NCBI GenBank assembly: GCA_949747905.1
Contig: CATKEF010000039.1
Span: 1-63,001 of the forward strand
Length of the DNA: 63,001 nt
Origin: an uncultured Eubacteriales bacterium
GTDB taxonomy: Bacteria > Bacillota > Clostridia > Christensenellales > Borkfalkiaceae
Direction: 5' to 3'
Shown: positions 55,375 through 63,001 of the stretch, in pieces
How positions within the stretch are numbered: the first letter of the stretch is position 1
How the letters are laid out: each line of letters starts with the position of its first letter
Notes under the pieces: generated by a model
Told to the model about the DNA's origin: nothing
Databases searched by the model: none
The model's input: the letters and a program-made list of their open reading frames with translations, nothing else
Translations under genes and position numbers: made by a program

Positions 55375-55580
55375 TTTTGTCGCCCTGAGCGAAGCGAAGG
55401 GTCCCTAGCTTTGCTCGGGATGACAAGGTGTGACGTTCGAAATTGTAAAGTACTCTCTGAATGACGTTTTCTCCGTTATGTTGAACACTCAAATTTTTTG
55501 TCATGTTGAACGACACCTTTGCGTCTTGTTGAGCGTAGCGAAACATCCGATTTCTCGGCAAGCCTTGAAATGACAAGGTA
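55375..55580. repeat. Dispersed repeat cluster upstream of GH3-2
   Basis: TCGCCCTGAGCGAAGCGAAG-GGTCCCTAGCTTTGCTCGGG-ATGAC at about 55379-55423, a TGTTGAGCGTAGCGAAACAT-CCGATT element near 55528, and TTTCTCGGCAAGCCTTGAAA-TGAC near 55552. The 388-base gap 55257-55644 contains nothing else except a weak GGCGGAC/GTCCGCC hairpin at about 55276-55298. Confidence 0.7.
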
Positions 55581-55644
55581 TGCACGGTGAAGTAAATACA
55601 AATTACCGAAAAAATAAAATTATAAATTCATAAGGAATTAATCG

Positions 55645-58600
55645 ATGAACATTTTTTATAAAACTCTGAAAAGGGGACTGTGGACAGCGCTCACGTCGAT
55701 ATTTGCCGTACTTATGGTCGGCTTTATTGTGGGCGGTGTTATTGCGGACGGTTTTAAAAGAACCATAAACGACTATTTCGGTCTGGAAAATTACCGTACC
55801 GAAGTTGACGAAAACGCCGAAAAAGTGCATTACGAGTCGGAATTTCAGAAAGCCGACGGCACTTACGACGACGCGGCTCTCTGGAACGAGGGCGTCAAGG
55901 TTTCCGACCGGATTCAACGCGAGGGAACTACCATTTTGTGGAATAAGGATAAGAACGGAAACGTCGGTCTGCCGCTCGGCGAGGGGACGAAAGTCAGTTT
56001 GTTTTCGCATTCGGTGGTTGACTTCGTGTATTCGGGCGTAGGTTCGGGAGGCGTGCTTACGAGAAATGTCGCAAACCTCAAAACGGCGTTTGAAAACGCG
56101 GGGCTGAAAGTTAACGATACGCTCTGGAATTTTTACAAGAGCGGTCCCGGCAGCGACGATAAGTATAAGAGGGCTACATACAGTAAAGTCAGCGAAGTGC
56201 CCTGGTCGCTTGTGAACGATAACTGCAAATCGAGTTTCAACGGAACGGCGGGCGTGTTCGTTATTTCGCGTCAGGCGGGAGAGAGCGGAGAAACCGACGC
56301 AAGCATGTCTACCGCGGATACCATTACCAAGGACTATTTTTCCCTTCACAAGAATGAAAAAGAATCGATAGAGGGGATGATTCAATCAAAGAAGAACGGC
56401 GCTTTAAGTAAAGTAATTATAATGCTTAATACAGCCGCAGGCATCAATTTCGACCTTTTGGCGGAATACAAAGACGACATTGACTGCTGTATCTGGGTTT
56501 GTCAGCCAGGGTGGGAAGGCATCAACGAGATAGGCAGGATTTTTTCCGGCAAGTCTGTTCCTTCGGGGCATATCGTCGATACGTTTTTATACAATAACTT
56601 TTCCGCTCCCGCTTCCGTAAACGCGGAATTTATGTCCTATTCCAACGCTCATACCGCTGGTCTCAAAGATATGCAGTTTCAGGCAAACTACATAATTTAT
56701 GCGGAAAACATCTACGTCGGATATAAATATTTCGAAACGCGTTACGAAGACGCGGTAATGAATCAGGGCAACGCTTCTTCTAAAACGGGTGCGAAAAATT
56801 CTTCGGGAAACTGGAAATACGGCGAGGAAGTCGCGTTCCCGTTCGGTTACGGCGTGACTTATACCGATTTTGACTATTCGGGTTTTTCCGTGACCAAAAA
56901 CGATAACGGCGATTACGACGTATCTTTGACAGTTACGAATACGGGTTCGGCGGCAGGAATGGACGCGGTTCAGATTTACATTCAGAAACCGTACACGGCT
57001 TACGATAAGCAGCACGGACTGGAACAGTCTGCGGTCAATCTCTGCGGCTATAAAAAGACCGGGCTTATAGCGGCGGGCGGCAGCGAAGAAGTTACGGTTA
57101 CAGTATCCAAAGACGCGTTCAAGACTTATGATGACGACGGTTATAAAACTTACATAATGGAGGACGGCGTTTATTATATAACCGCCGCCAAGGACGCGCA
57201 CGACGCGACGAACAATATTCTCTCCAAGAAAGGATACACACCGACGAACACTTCGGGCGTGATGGACGCGGAGGGCAAATCTTCGCTCGTGTGGGAGTGG
57301 GAGAATAAAAAACTCGATACCTCGACTTTTGCCAAATCTTCCACGAACTACGATATCACAAACCGTTTCGAGGATACGGACTGGAATAAGTACGAACATA
57401 AGACGGACGGCGAAGTGACATATCTTTCGCGAAGTGATTGGAGCGGAACGTGGCCCAGACCGCTCAGCCTGTCGCTGAATGCGGAAATGGTGAAAGACCT
57501 TGACTGGGATAAAGAAATACTCGCAAATCCCAACGACAAATTCCCCAAGTACGAGCAAGAGCATCTTTTCGATATCGTCGATATGAGAGGCTTGGAGTAC
57601 AGGGCCGCGGCGTGGGATACTCTGCTCGACCAGACAAGTCTGGAAGAACAAATTACTTTCCTCGGTAAAGCGTATCACGGTTGCCCCGCGATACTGTCCA
57701 TAAATTTCGTGGGCGAAAAGACTGCGGACGGTCCTATGGGACTGAGACAGCGGTACAAGACCGACGCAAATGCAGGCGGAGCGGGCGGATACTGTATGTC
57801 TTTCCCTTGCGAACCTCTGCTTGCGGCGAGCTTTAACGACGAACTCGCTTATCGTGCGGGACAGTTGAAAGGCGAGGATATGCTGCACGTAGGATATACC
57901 GGAATATACGGCACAGCGCCCAACTTACATAGAACAATCTGGGGCGGACGCGCATACGAATATTATTCCGAAGACGGTTTCATTTCGGGAATTATGGCGA
58001 AATGGGAGACCATGGGGATTCAGGAGAGGGGCAACTATGTCAACCTCAAACATTTCGCGCTGAACGACCAGGAGAGCAACCGCCACGGGGTAAATATTTG
58101 GAGCAACGAACAGGCGATACGCGAAATATATCTGCTCGCTTTCCAGCCTTCCGTGGAGGAGGCGAAAGCCAAGGGTATAATGTCTTCGTTTACGCGTTTC
58201 GGTACTCTCTGGAGCGGCGCTCACCGCGGTCTTTGCACCGAAGTGTTGCGCAACGAATGGGGATTTGACGGCTTTGTGATTTCCGACTGCGCATGGCGTA
58301 AGTATATGGGCGTTGTGGACGGACTTGCTGCCGGCAACGACAATATTCTTTACGAAAGCACCGATTTGACTGCATACTATGATGCGAGAACAAATCCTAC
58401 GGTTGCCAAATTAATAAGAGAATCGACGCATAGAGTTCTGTACGTTCTTGCAAACAGCAACGCGATGGAAGGCTATGCTCCGGGGATGAAGATAATACCC
58501 GTCACCAACTGGTGGCAGGGGGCGCTCATCGCGGCTCAGGCGGTGTTCGGCGTTCTTACCGTTGCGAGCGCGGCGTTTATGGTTATGAGCTATGTGTTCG

Positions 58601-60132
58601 TAAACAGAAGAAAAGAAGTGCTTATAGCCGAAGGAAAGATGAACTCCGAAGGCAGGTATCTCGATAAAAACGGCGGAATAAAGAGTTTCAAGGTGCGCAA
58701 TATCGCGCTCATCACTTCCGCGACTGCCGTGTTGCTTGCCATAGTGCTCGTCGTTTCGCTTGTAATCGTTCCGATGATACAGAGCATCTTTGCCGGCGAA
58801 GATTACGAGGCGAATATAGGCGGCGGAGGCGGCGCCGTGCATGTTTGCGCGCACGTATGCGCTGTCTGCGGCAAGTGTAAGGACGAAACGTGCGAAAACG
58901 CCGTATGCTCGTCTAAGTGCGGAGGGCATCTTGTGGAAACGCTGCCCGAGGGATACACAACTTATACGTTCGAAGCCGAGTGCAGCAAGCTGGTGACAAG
59001 CGACCCCGCGTCCTGTAAGGCGGGCAACGAGGGCAAACAGACAAACAACCCCGGCGGCGGACAATATATAATGAATATGTCCAAAGTTTCTCAGGCTTCG
59101 TGTACGTTCAACATAACTTCCGACAAAGCGGAGAAAGCCGTGTTGTTCCTCAGAATGGGGCACCGCGAAGCGGAATATGCTTGGAATAAAATGTTCACGA
59201 TGACGGTGAACGGCGCGACAGTTTCCTCCGATTACGTGTTTCCCGTTATGCGGTCGGGAGGAAGACAGTATTTCGACTGGCAGGACAACGAAATCGCGAT
59301 AATCGACCTGAAAGAGGGCAATAACGTAATAGTATTGAATAAAGTTACGAACGGACTTAACTTCGATTCGCTTAAACTTGCCACGGTTGCGGAATTGGAA
59401 TGGACTTCGGAAGCGGGCAAGGGTCATACTTACGGAGACTGGGAACTCGTTACCGCTCCCACCGAAACGGAAAGAGGGCTTGTGGGAAGCTATTGCGTAA
59501 CCTGCCGCGACTACAAGGAAGCCAAACTCCCTGCAATTTCCGAAGATAACGGATATACCAAGAAGGTTATCAAAGAAGCGGGACCCGATACGTTCGGCGA
59601 AGCGGAATGGAGTTATATGTTCGAAGGTTGCAAGTTCGGTTTCCGTTCTCTTTTGTATCCTACTTCGGGCGAAACGAGTTTGAAGAGATTTGAGTGCGAA
59701 GATATGAGAATGACCGGAACGGCAAAAGTAAACAGAGAGGGTGGTTCCAATAACCCCAGCGGAGGTTACTATGTCGCGGGCTTCTCTTCCAACGACGCAA
59801 GCATAATTTTCGAGTTCGAATCGGATAAGGAGACGGACGTAGTGTTCTACATAGGTTTCGGTTGCCGCAACGACAGAACAATTAATTTCAACAACGCGTT
59901 CATCCTTTCGTTGAACGGTTCTCGCGTTACGGTCGGAAAAGACGTCGAATTCACGGGCGCTGACAGTACGTTCAACTACTTCAACTGGCAGAGATTCATG
60001 ATAGTTACTTTGCACGTGACCGAAGGTGTGAACAGGCTTGTTCTCGAGGACAACAACAAAGCGGTCAGCAGTAACCTGGACTACTTCGAGTTCCTGGGTA
60101 CGGCGACGCTTACCGCAATAAAAGACGAATAA
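55645..60132 (+). CDS. Membrane GH3 glycosidase with extracellular binding tail (GH3-2)
   Basis: A 1495-residue relative of GH3-1 with the same permuted order. A helix (11-35) is followed by the alpha/beta domain (VAFPFGYGVTYTDFDYS), a fibronectin-like domain, and the barrel with GPMGLRQR, KHFALND and nucleophile motif VISDC (Asp881). It then differs. Helix two (about 955-985), a basic loop (986-1018) and helix three (about 1019-1045) return the chain outside. There a Gly-rich, Cys-rich knot (VCAHVCAVCGKC) leads to two beta-sandwich domains joined by GHTYGDW...YCVTC. That tail is the same composite module as in the Ig-like lipoprotein. The site AAGGAA before ATG 55645 is moderate. Enzyme class is sure; substrate is unknown. 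Confidence 0.9.
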   Translation: MNIFYKTLKRGLWTALTSIFAVLMVGFIVGGVIADGFKRTINDYFGLENYRTEVDENAEKVHYESEFQKADGTYDDAALWNEGVKVSDRIQREGTTILWNKDKNGNVGLPLGEGTKVSLFSHSVVDFVYSGVGSGGVLTRNVANLKTAFENAGLKVNDTLWNFYKSGPGSDDKYKRATYSKVSEVPWSLVNDNCKSSFNGTAGVFVISRQAGESGETDASMSTADTITKDYFSLHKNEKESIEGMIQSKKNGALSKVIIMLNTAAGINFDLLAEYKDDIDCCIWVCQPGWEGINEIGRIFSGKSVPSGHIVDTFLYNNFSAPASVNAEFMSYSNAHTAGLKDMQFQANYIIYAENIYVGYKYFETRYEDAVMNQGNASSKTGAKNSSGNWKYGEEVAFPFGYGVTYTDFDYSGFSVTKNDNGDYDVSLTVTNTGSAAGMDAVQIYIQKPYTAYDKQHGLEQSAVNLCGYKKTGLIAAGGSEEVTVTVSKDAFKTYDDDGYKTYIMEDGVYYITAAKDAHDATNNILSKKGYTPTNTSGVMDAEGKSSLVWEWENKKLDTSTFAKSSTNYDITNRFEDTDWNKYEHKTDGEVTYLSRSDWSGTWPRPLSLSLNAEMVKDLDWDKEILANPNDKFPKYEQEHLFDIVDMRGLEYRAAAWDTLLDQTSLEEQITFLGKAYHGCPAILSINFVGEKTADGPMGLRQRYKTDANAGGAGGYCMSFPCEPLLAASFNDELAYRAGQLKGEDMLHVGYTGIYGTAPNLHRTIWGGRAYEYYSEDGFISGIMAKWETMGIQERGNYVNLKHFALNDQESNRHGVNIWSNEQAIREIYLLAFQPSVEEAKAKGIMSSFTRFGTLWSGAHRGLCTEVLRNEWGFDGFVISDCAWRKYMGVVDGLAAGNDNILYESTDLTAYYDARTNPTVAKLIRESTHRVLYVLANSNAMEGYAPGMKIIPVTNWWQGALIAAQAVFGVLTVASAAFMVMSYVFVNRRKEVLIAEGKMNSEGRYLDKNGGIKSFKVRNIALITSATAVLLAIVLVVSLVIVPMIQSIFAGEDYEANIGGGGGAVHVCAHVCAVCGKCKDETCENAVCSSKCGGHLVETLPEGYTTYTFEAECSKLVTSDPASCKAGNEGKQTNNPGGGQYIMNMSKVSQASCTFNITSDKAEKAVLFLRMGHREAEYAWNKMFTMTVNGATVSSDYVFPVMRSGGRQYFDWQDNEIAIIDLKEGNNVIVLNKVTNGLNFDSLKLATVAELEWTSEAGKGHTYGDWELVTAPTETERGLVGSYCVTCRDYKEAKLPAISEDNGYTKKVIKEAGPDTFGEAEWSYMFEGCKFGFRSLLYPTSGETSLKRFECEDMRMTGTAKVNREGGSNNPSGGYYVAGFSSNDASIIFEFESDKETDVVFYIGFGCRNDRTINFNNAFILSLNGSRVTVGKDVEFTGADSTFNYFNWQRFMIVTLHVTEGVNRLVLEDNNKAVSSNLDYFEFLGTATLTAIKDE

Positions 60133-60153
60133 TCGCCTGTACCTAAACATATA

Positions 60154-60187
60154 CCCGCAAAAGCCGCAAGGCTTTTGCGGGCTTTTT
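60154..60187 (+). terminator. Terminator of GH3-2
   Basis: Perfect 12-bp stem CCCGCAAAAGCC / GGCTTTTGCGGG with loop GCAA, then CTTTTTG. Confidence 0.95.
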
Positions 60188-60209
60188 GTCCCCGACAAGA
60201 ACGAGGGGG

Positions 60210-60238
60210 TTGACATATCGTGCTCTTTGAAGTAAAAT
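60210..60238 (+). promoter_or_regulatory. Promoter of the glycosyltransferase-HEPN operon
   Basis: TTGACA (60210-60215), a 17-bp spacer and TAAAAT (60233-60238). Confidence 0.8.
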
Positions 60239-60325
60239 TAAAAAGTACAGAAATATATTTTTAAGGATATGCCGAATGCGTTTTTATGCAAACGCACGGG
60301 GTTTAACTTGAAAGGGGAGAATATT

Positions 60326-61453
60326 TTGAAAATAGCTGTTTTTACCGACAGTTTCCTGCCCGGCGTAGGAGGAACGGAAAACGCGCTCATCAATCTCTGC
60401 CGTGAACTTATTTCATTGGGGCATGAGATAATTCTGTTTGCACCCGATTATCATAGGGAACAAAAGTTCGACGAATTCATGGTTTACAGGGTGAAGAGCA
60501 TAAAAATCACGCCGAACGATATGGCGGCTCTGGCGACGCTCGAATATAAAAGAGTGCTTAAAATAACAAAGGCTTTCGCGCCCGATATCATCTATTACTG
60601 TACTGCAATGGGTATGCCGAAACTTGCTCTTAAAGTAGGAAAAAAATTAGGCGTGCCCGTCGTTGCGACGATACACACTAAATTCAAAGATGCGTATTAT
60701 TCGTCTACGAAAAGCAGATTTATAACATTTTGCGTTATAAAATCGCTCGTTTCCAAGCTCAACCGCTCGGCCGCCGTGACAACGGTTTCCGAAGATATGA
60801 AGAGAGAGCTTTTCAATTACGGGTACAGAGGGGAAGTCAGAGTAATAAAAAACGGCACGCCCGCTCGCAAAATCGGGAAAATCGAGGCTAAAAAAATAGG
60901 CGGCGTTCCGAAATTTATTTTCTGCGGCAGATTGGAACAAGTAAAAAATATTCAGTTTTCCTTGAAATGTCTGGGAAGACTGAAAAGAGAGAAAAAACTC
61001 GGCGATTTCGTTTTTACCGTAATAGGAAGCGGCAGCTACCGCGGAAAACTCGAAAAAATCGTTAAAAAAGAGGGGCTTGCGGAAAACGTAATATTTACCG
61101 GTCTAGTTTCCGACAGAAGCAAGCTGAACGAATATTATTCGGACGCCAATTTGCTGCTTTTCCCGTCTACTTTCGATAACGACGGACTTGTGGCGTTGGA
61201 GGCGGCGGCAAACGGCGTGCCCGCTTTGGCTTTCGGAGACTGCGGCGCGGGAGAGAGATTGACGGACGGAGAAAACGGTTTCCTTTCAGTAAGAAGCGAA
61301 AGCGCTTTCTGTGATAAAATTCTCGAAATTATCGGCAACGAAGAGCTTTACGCGCACGTCTGCGAGAACATGCACACAATACCTACCCAAACATGGCGGG
61401 AGATTGCGGAAATATATGCCGATTTGTTTGCGGAAGTCGCAAACGTAAAGTGA
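60326..61453 (+). CDS. GT4 family glycosyltransferase
   Basis: A 375-residue GT-B fold enzyme that transfers a sugar from a nucleotide donor. The start has the glycine-rich FLPGVGGTENAL acceptor loop; the second domain has FCGRLEQVKN and the donor-binding ALEAAANGVPALAFGDCGAGE with the family E-x7-E spacing altered. I choose TTG 60326 because MKIAVFTDSF then begins at the first strand and AAAGGGGAG is well placed. An ATG at 60269 in the same frame has AAGGA too close to it and would add 19 unusual residues. No signal peptide. Neighbouring genes do not tell whether it glycosylates lipid, polymer or protein. Confidence 0.85.
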   Translation: MKIAVFTDSFLPGVGGTENALINLCRELISLGHEIILFAPDYHREQKFDEFMVYRVKSIKITPNDMAALATLEYKRVLKITKAFAPDIIYYCTAMGMPKLALKVGKKLGVPVVATIHTKFKDAYYSSTKSRFITFCVIKSLVSKLNRSAAVTTVSEDMKRELFNYGYRGEVRVIKNGTPARKIGKIEAKKIGGVPKFIFCGRLEQVKNIQFSLKCLGRLKREKKLGDFVFTVIGSGSYRGKLEKIVKKEGLAENVIFTGLVSDRSKLNEYYSDANLLLFPSTFDNDGLVALEAAANGVPALAFGDCGAGERLTDGENGFLSVRSESAFCDKILEIIGNEELYAHVCENMHTIPTQTWREIAEIYADLFAEVANVK

Positions 61454-61508
61454 TTTATTATAAATGACATTGCCGATTTTACGGCGGTTAAGAAAAACGG
61501 GGACACAA

Positions 61509-62672
61509 ATGGAAAATTTAAGGAACAGAGTTGCAGAAAAAATAAACAAATGTTTAAATTTTTGTTTGAAATATGAGGGGGAATACAAATATTCCGTTCT
61601 CGGAACGACGTTCGATTTGCCGGAGAGTATAGACAAAATGGAGCTCGATTCGTTGCTTTCGGATTATATAAATATAGATTACGGTTATAAAATCGAGTTT
61701 CTCATAAGAACGGACGGCGAATCATTCTTTCATGAGAGGGAATTCAGCGACGAAAGATGCGCAGTTTCGATAAGTGAGATATCGGACGATATGTGTATTA
61801 AAATATTATTGTTATTGCCCGATAAACAGCTCAGAATTCCTATTCCGACAAGGATGTTGGTGTCCCGTCTGGAAAAAAAGAGCTTTTTTGATTTGCTGAG
61901 GATGTTTTACAGACATCTGTATTCGGTTACGGTGGAAGAAAAGGGAAAGTGCGGCTTTGTATTTAATAACGTTATGCAGATTGCAAAAGCGTCTCTGTTT
62001 AACGTCTCGATGCTGTGCGGGGAAAATTACAGTCTTGTTAAAGACATCGAAGAGGGGGAAAGAATAAGTCGTAATATCAGACTGAACCGAAGAGGTTCAC
62101 CCGACGTTCCGCATCGTGTATATAATGACGAAATGGTGCAGTACTATATGGCGGGAAGTTCTGCGCGAATTCCGAAAGTACAATTTTTATCGTACTATAA
62201 CGTTTTGGAATTCTGGTTCGATAAGACGTACAACGACGAAAAGTGCGCGGCAATTCAGAAGATTATAACAAGTCCCAAATTCAATCACAATAATCTGAAC
62301 CATTATAAAAAGATAACGGAGATTTTTCGTTTTGGTAAAAATAAGGCTTCCGAGAACGAACTTTTGCAATCTTTGCTTGAAAAATATCTGGATATTAACG
62401 ATTTTAAAAATTTTCTCGGACAGAACGATTATTACTTGAATAACAACGCACATAAAATTTCCGATACGAAATTCAGCTTGACGGACTCAGACGCTTTGTT
62501 GATAAGAAAACTTGCAAAGAGAATATACAGGGTCAGAAACGCAATTGTCCACAGCAAAGAGAGCGAAGAAGAGAGGTATTTTCCTCAGGACGAAAAGTTT
62601 ATTTCGCAGGAAGTCAATCTTGTTAAATATGTGTCTGAACAGGTAATTATAGAATCGGCGAAAGTTATATAA
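61509..62672 (+). CDS. Unknown protein with C-terminal HEPN-like Rx4H motif
   Basis: A 387-residue soluble protein of no family I can name. Near the C-terminus RNAIVHSK gives Arg343-x4-His348, the catalytic pattern of HEPN ribonucleases, in a predicted all-helical stretch (about 250-387) preceded by LAKRIYRV. The N-terminal 200 residues mix strands and helices, with no known motif. ATG 61509 is chosen over 61464, which has no ribosome site; GGGGAC lies before it, though weakly. It follows the glycosyltransferase by 55 bases on the same transcript. HEPN proteins often serve in anti-phage or stress RNA cleavage, but the motif alone is also found in inactive or housekeeping relatives. Confidence 0.65.
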   Translation: MENLRNRVAEKINKCLNFCLKYEGEYKYSVLGTTFDLPESIDKMELDSLLSDYINIDYGYKIEFLIRTDGESFFHEREFSDERCAVSISEISDDMCIKILLLLPDKQLRIPIPTRMLVSRLEKKSFFDLLRMFYRHLYSVTVEEKGKCGFVFNNVMQIAKASLFNVSMLCGENYSLVKDIEEGERISRNIRLNRRGSPDVPHRVYNDEMVQYYMAGSSARIPKVQFLSYYNVLEFWFDKTYNDEKCAAIQKIITSPKFNHNNLNHYKKITEIFRFGKNKASENELLQSLLEKYLDINDFKNFLGQNDYYLNNNAHKISDTKFSLTDSDALLIRKLAKRIYRVRNAIVHSKESEEERYFPQDEKFISQEVNLVKYVSEQVIIESAKVI

Positions 62673-62719
62673 AATTTTATTCGTATGTCGAATTCATCAG
62701 TTTATCTGAGTACAATTCA

Positions 62720-62755
62720 AAGACGGCAGAGCATACGGCTCTGTCGTCTTTTTAT
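62720..62755 (+). terminator. Terminator of the glycosyltransferase-HEPN operon
   Basis: AAGACGGCAGAGC pairs with GCTCTGTCGTCTT (one G-T pair) and TTTTTATC follows, about 50 bases after the stop. Confidence 0.85.
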
Positions 62756-63001
62756 CTGTATTATATTGAAATATACCAACGCGAAGTTTGAAAAGTGTGC
62801 CTATACGGTAATAAAGACGCAACAAACAGAGCGTTTGGGTAATGCAAAAGAAAAAGAAACCGAAAATTCGGTTTCTTTCTCGGGTGTACGTATGCGCCCG
62901 TAGTGGTGCACCATTTAAAACCTAAGTCGAACACCTATTGTTCGGGTTAGGTTTTTTATTATACTTTGCAATCTTTCAAACGGCTACTTTATGCCGCAAA
63001 A
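62756..63001 (+). other. Gene-free end of window with two more hairpins
   Basis: No credible gene is visible. AAAGAAACCGAA / TTCGGTTTCTTT (62853-62878) is a perfect 12-bp stem. TGGTGCACCA (about 62904-62913) is a small palindrome. AAAACCTAA...CGAACA / TGTTCG..TTAGGTTTT (62917-62955) is a long interrupted stem followed by a T run, and looks like a terminator. The structures may belong to a gene or RNA ending here or beyond the window. Confidence 0.5.

Noticed and set aside
62685-62903. A 72-codon frame at the right end
   Set aside because: It passes through two hairpins, lacks a ribosome site and resembles no protein.

Overview
The window reads as one contiguous chromosomal segment of a Gram-positive-type anaerobe, most likely class Clostridia (Bacillota). 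The evidence is an adjacent glmM-glmS pair, a fused ispDF between rqcP and radA, strong Shine-Dalgarno sites (AGGAGG-like), sigma-A type promoters with 17-bp spacers, an AgrA/AgrC-like two-component system and membrane-anchored GH3 enzymes in the permuted domain order known from rumen and gut Clostridia. Two genes probably start with TTG. I cannot assign a genus; a gut lineage is inference.

Layout. (1) 1-6868: amino-sugar and surface-glycan supply, with glmM, glmS and a PglF/CapD-type UDP-HexNAc 4,6-dehydratase in tight tandem, then a convergent O-antigen-ligase-like membrane protein. (2) 7135-14112: a 2325-residue surface protein with a strong promoter, three tandem ~163-residue repeats and a C-terminal part resembling Listeria-Bacteroides repeats. 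(3) 14269-17045, minus strand: rqcP-ispDF-radA, closely packed. (4) 17046-25568: a repeat-rich spacer, a promoter and leader, then rpoB and rpoC. (5) 25741-30755, minus strand: a DUF368 polyprenyl-phosphate transporter, an EFR1-type flavodoxin-ferredoxin protein coupled to a zinc-ribbon NAD-epimerase, a short-chain dehydrogenase and tRNA-Leu(UAG). (6) 30892-35555: two paralogous small membrane proteins, a LolD/FtsX-type ABC exporter and an unknown three-helix membrane protein. (7) 35601-38195, minus strand: two tandem PII-like proteins and their DUF1538 membrane partner. (8) 38370-60132: a 22-kb cell-surface locus with an M60 metallopeptidase, a LytTR regulator plus GHKL kinase, a small membrane protein, a membrane-anchored GH3, a 1870-residue Ig/carbohydrate-binding-like lipoprotein and a second GH3 with an extracellular binding tail. 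(9) 60326-62672: a GT4 glycosyltransferase and a protein with a HEPN-type Rx4H motif.

How the parts fit. The most notable unit is region 8. Peptidase, sensor/regulator, two glycosidases and a scaffold-like protein share one strand. The scaffold and the second GH3 carry the same composite module (beta-sandwich, GHxW-x2-W linker, beta-sandwich). This suggests a regulated surface apparatus for a glycoprotein or glycan substrate. The regulator promoter carries a perfect palindrome between its -35 and -10 boxes. Intergenic spaces throughout are seeded with a dispersed family of short imperfect palindromes (GTCAT-x-CCGAGC...GCGAGG types), in several places beside G-homopolymers. None was seen inside a gene.
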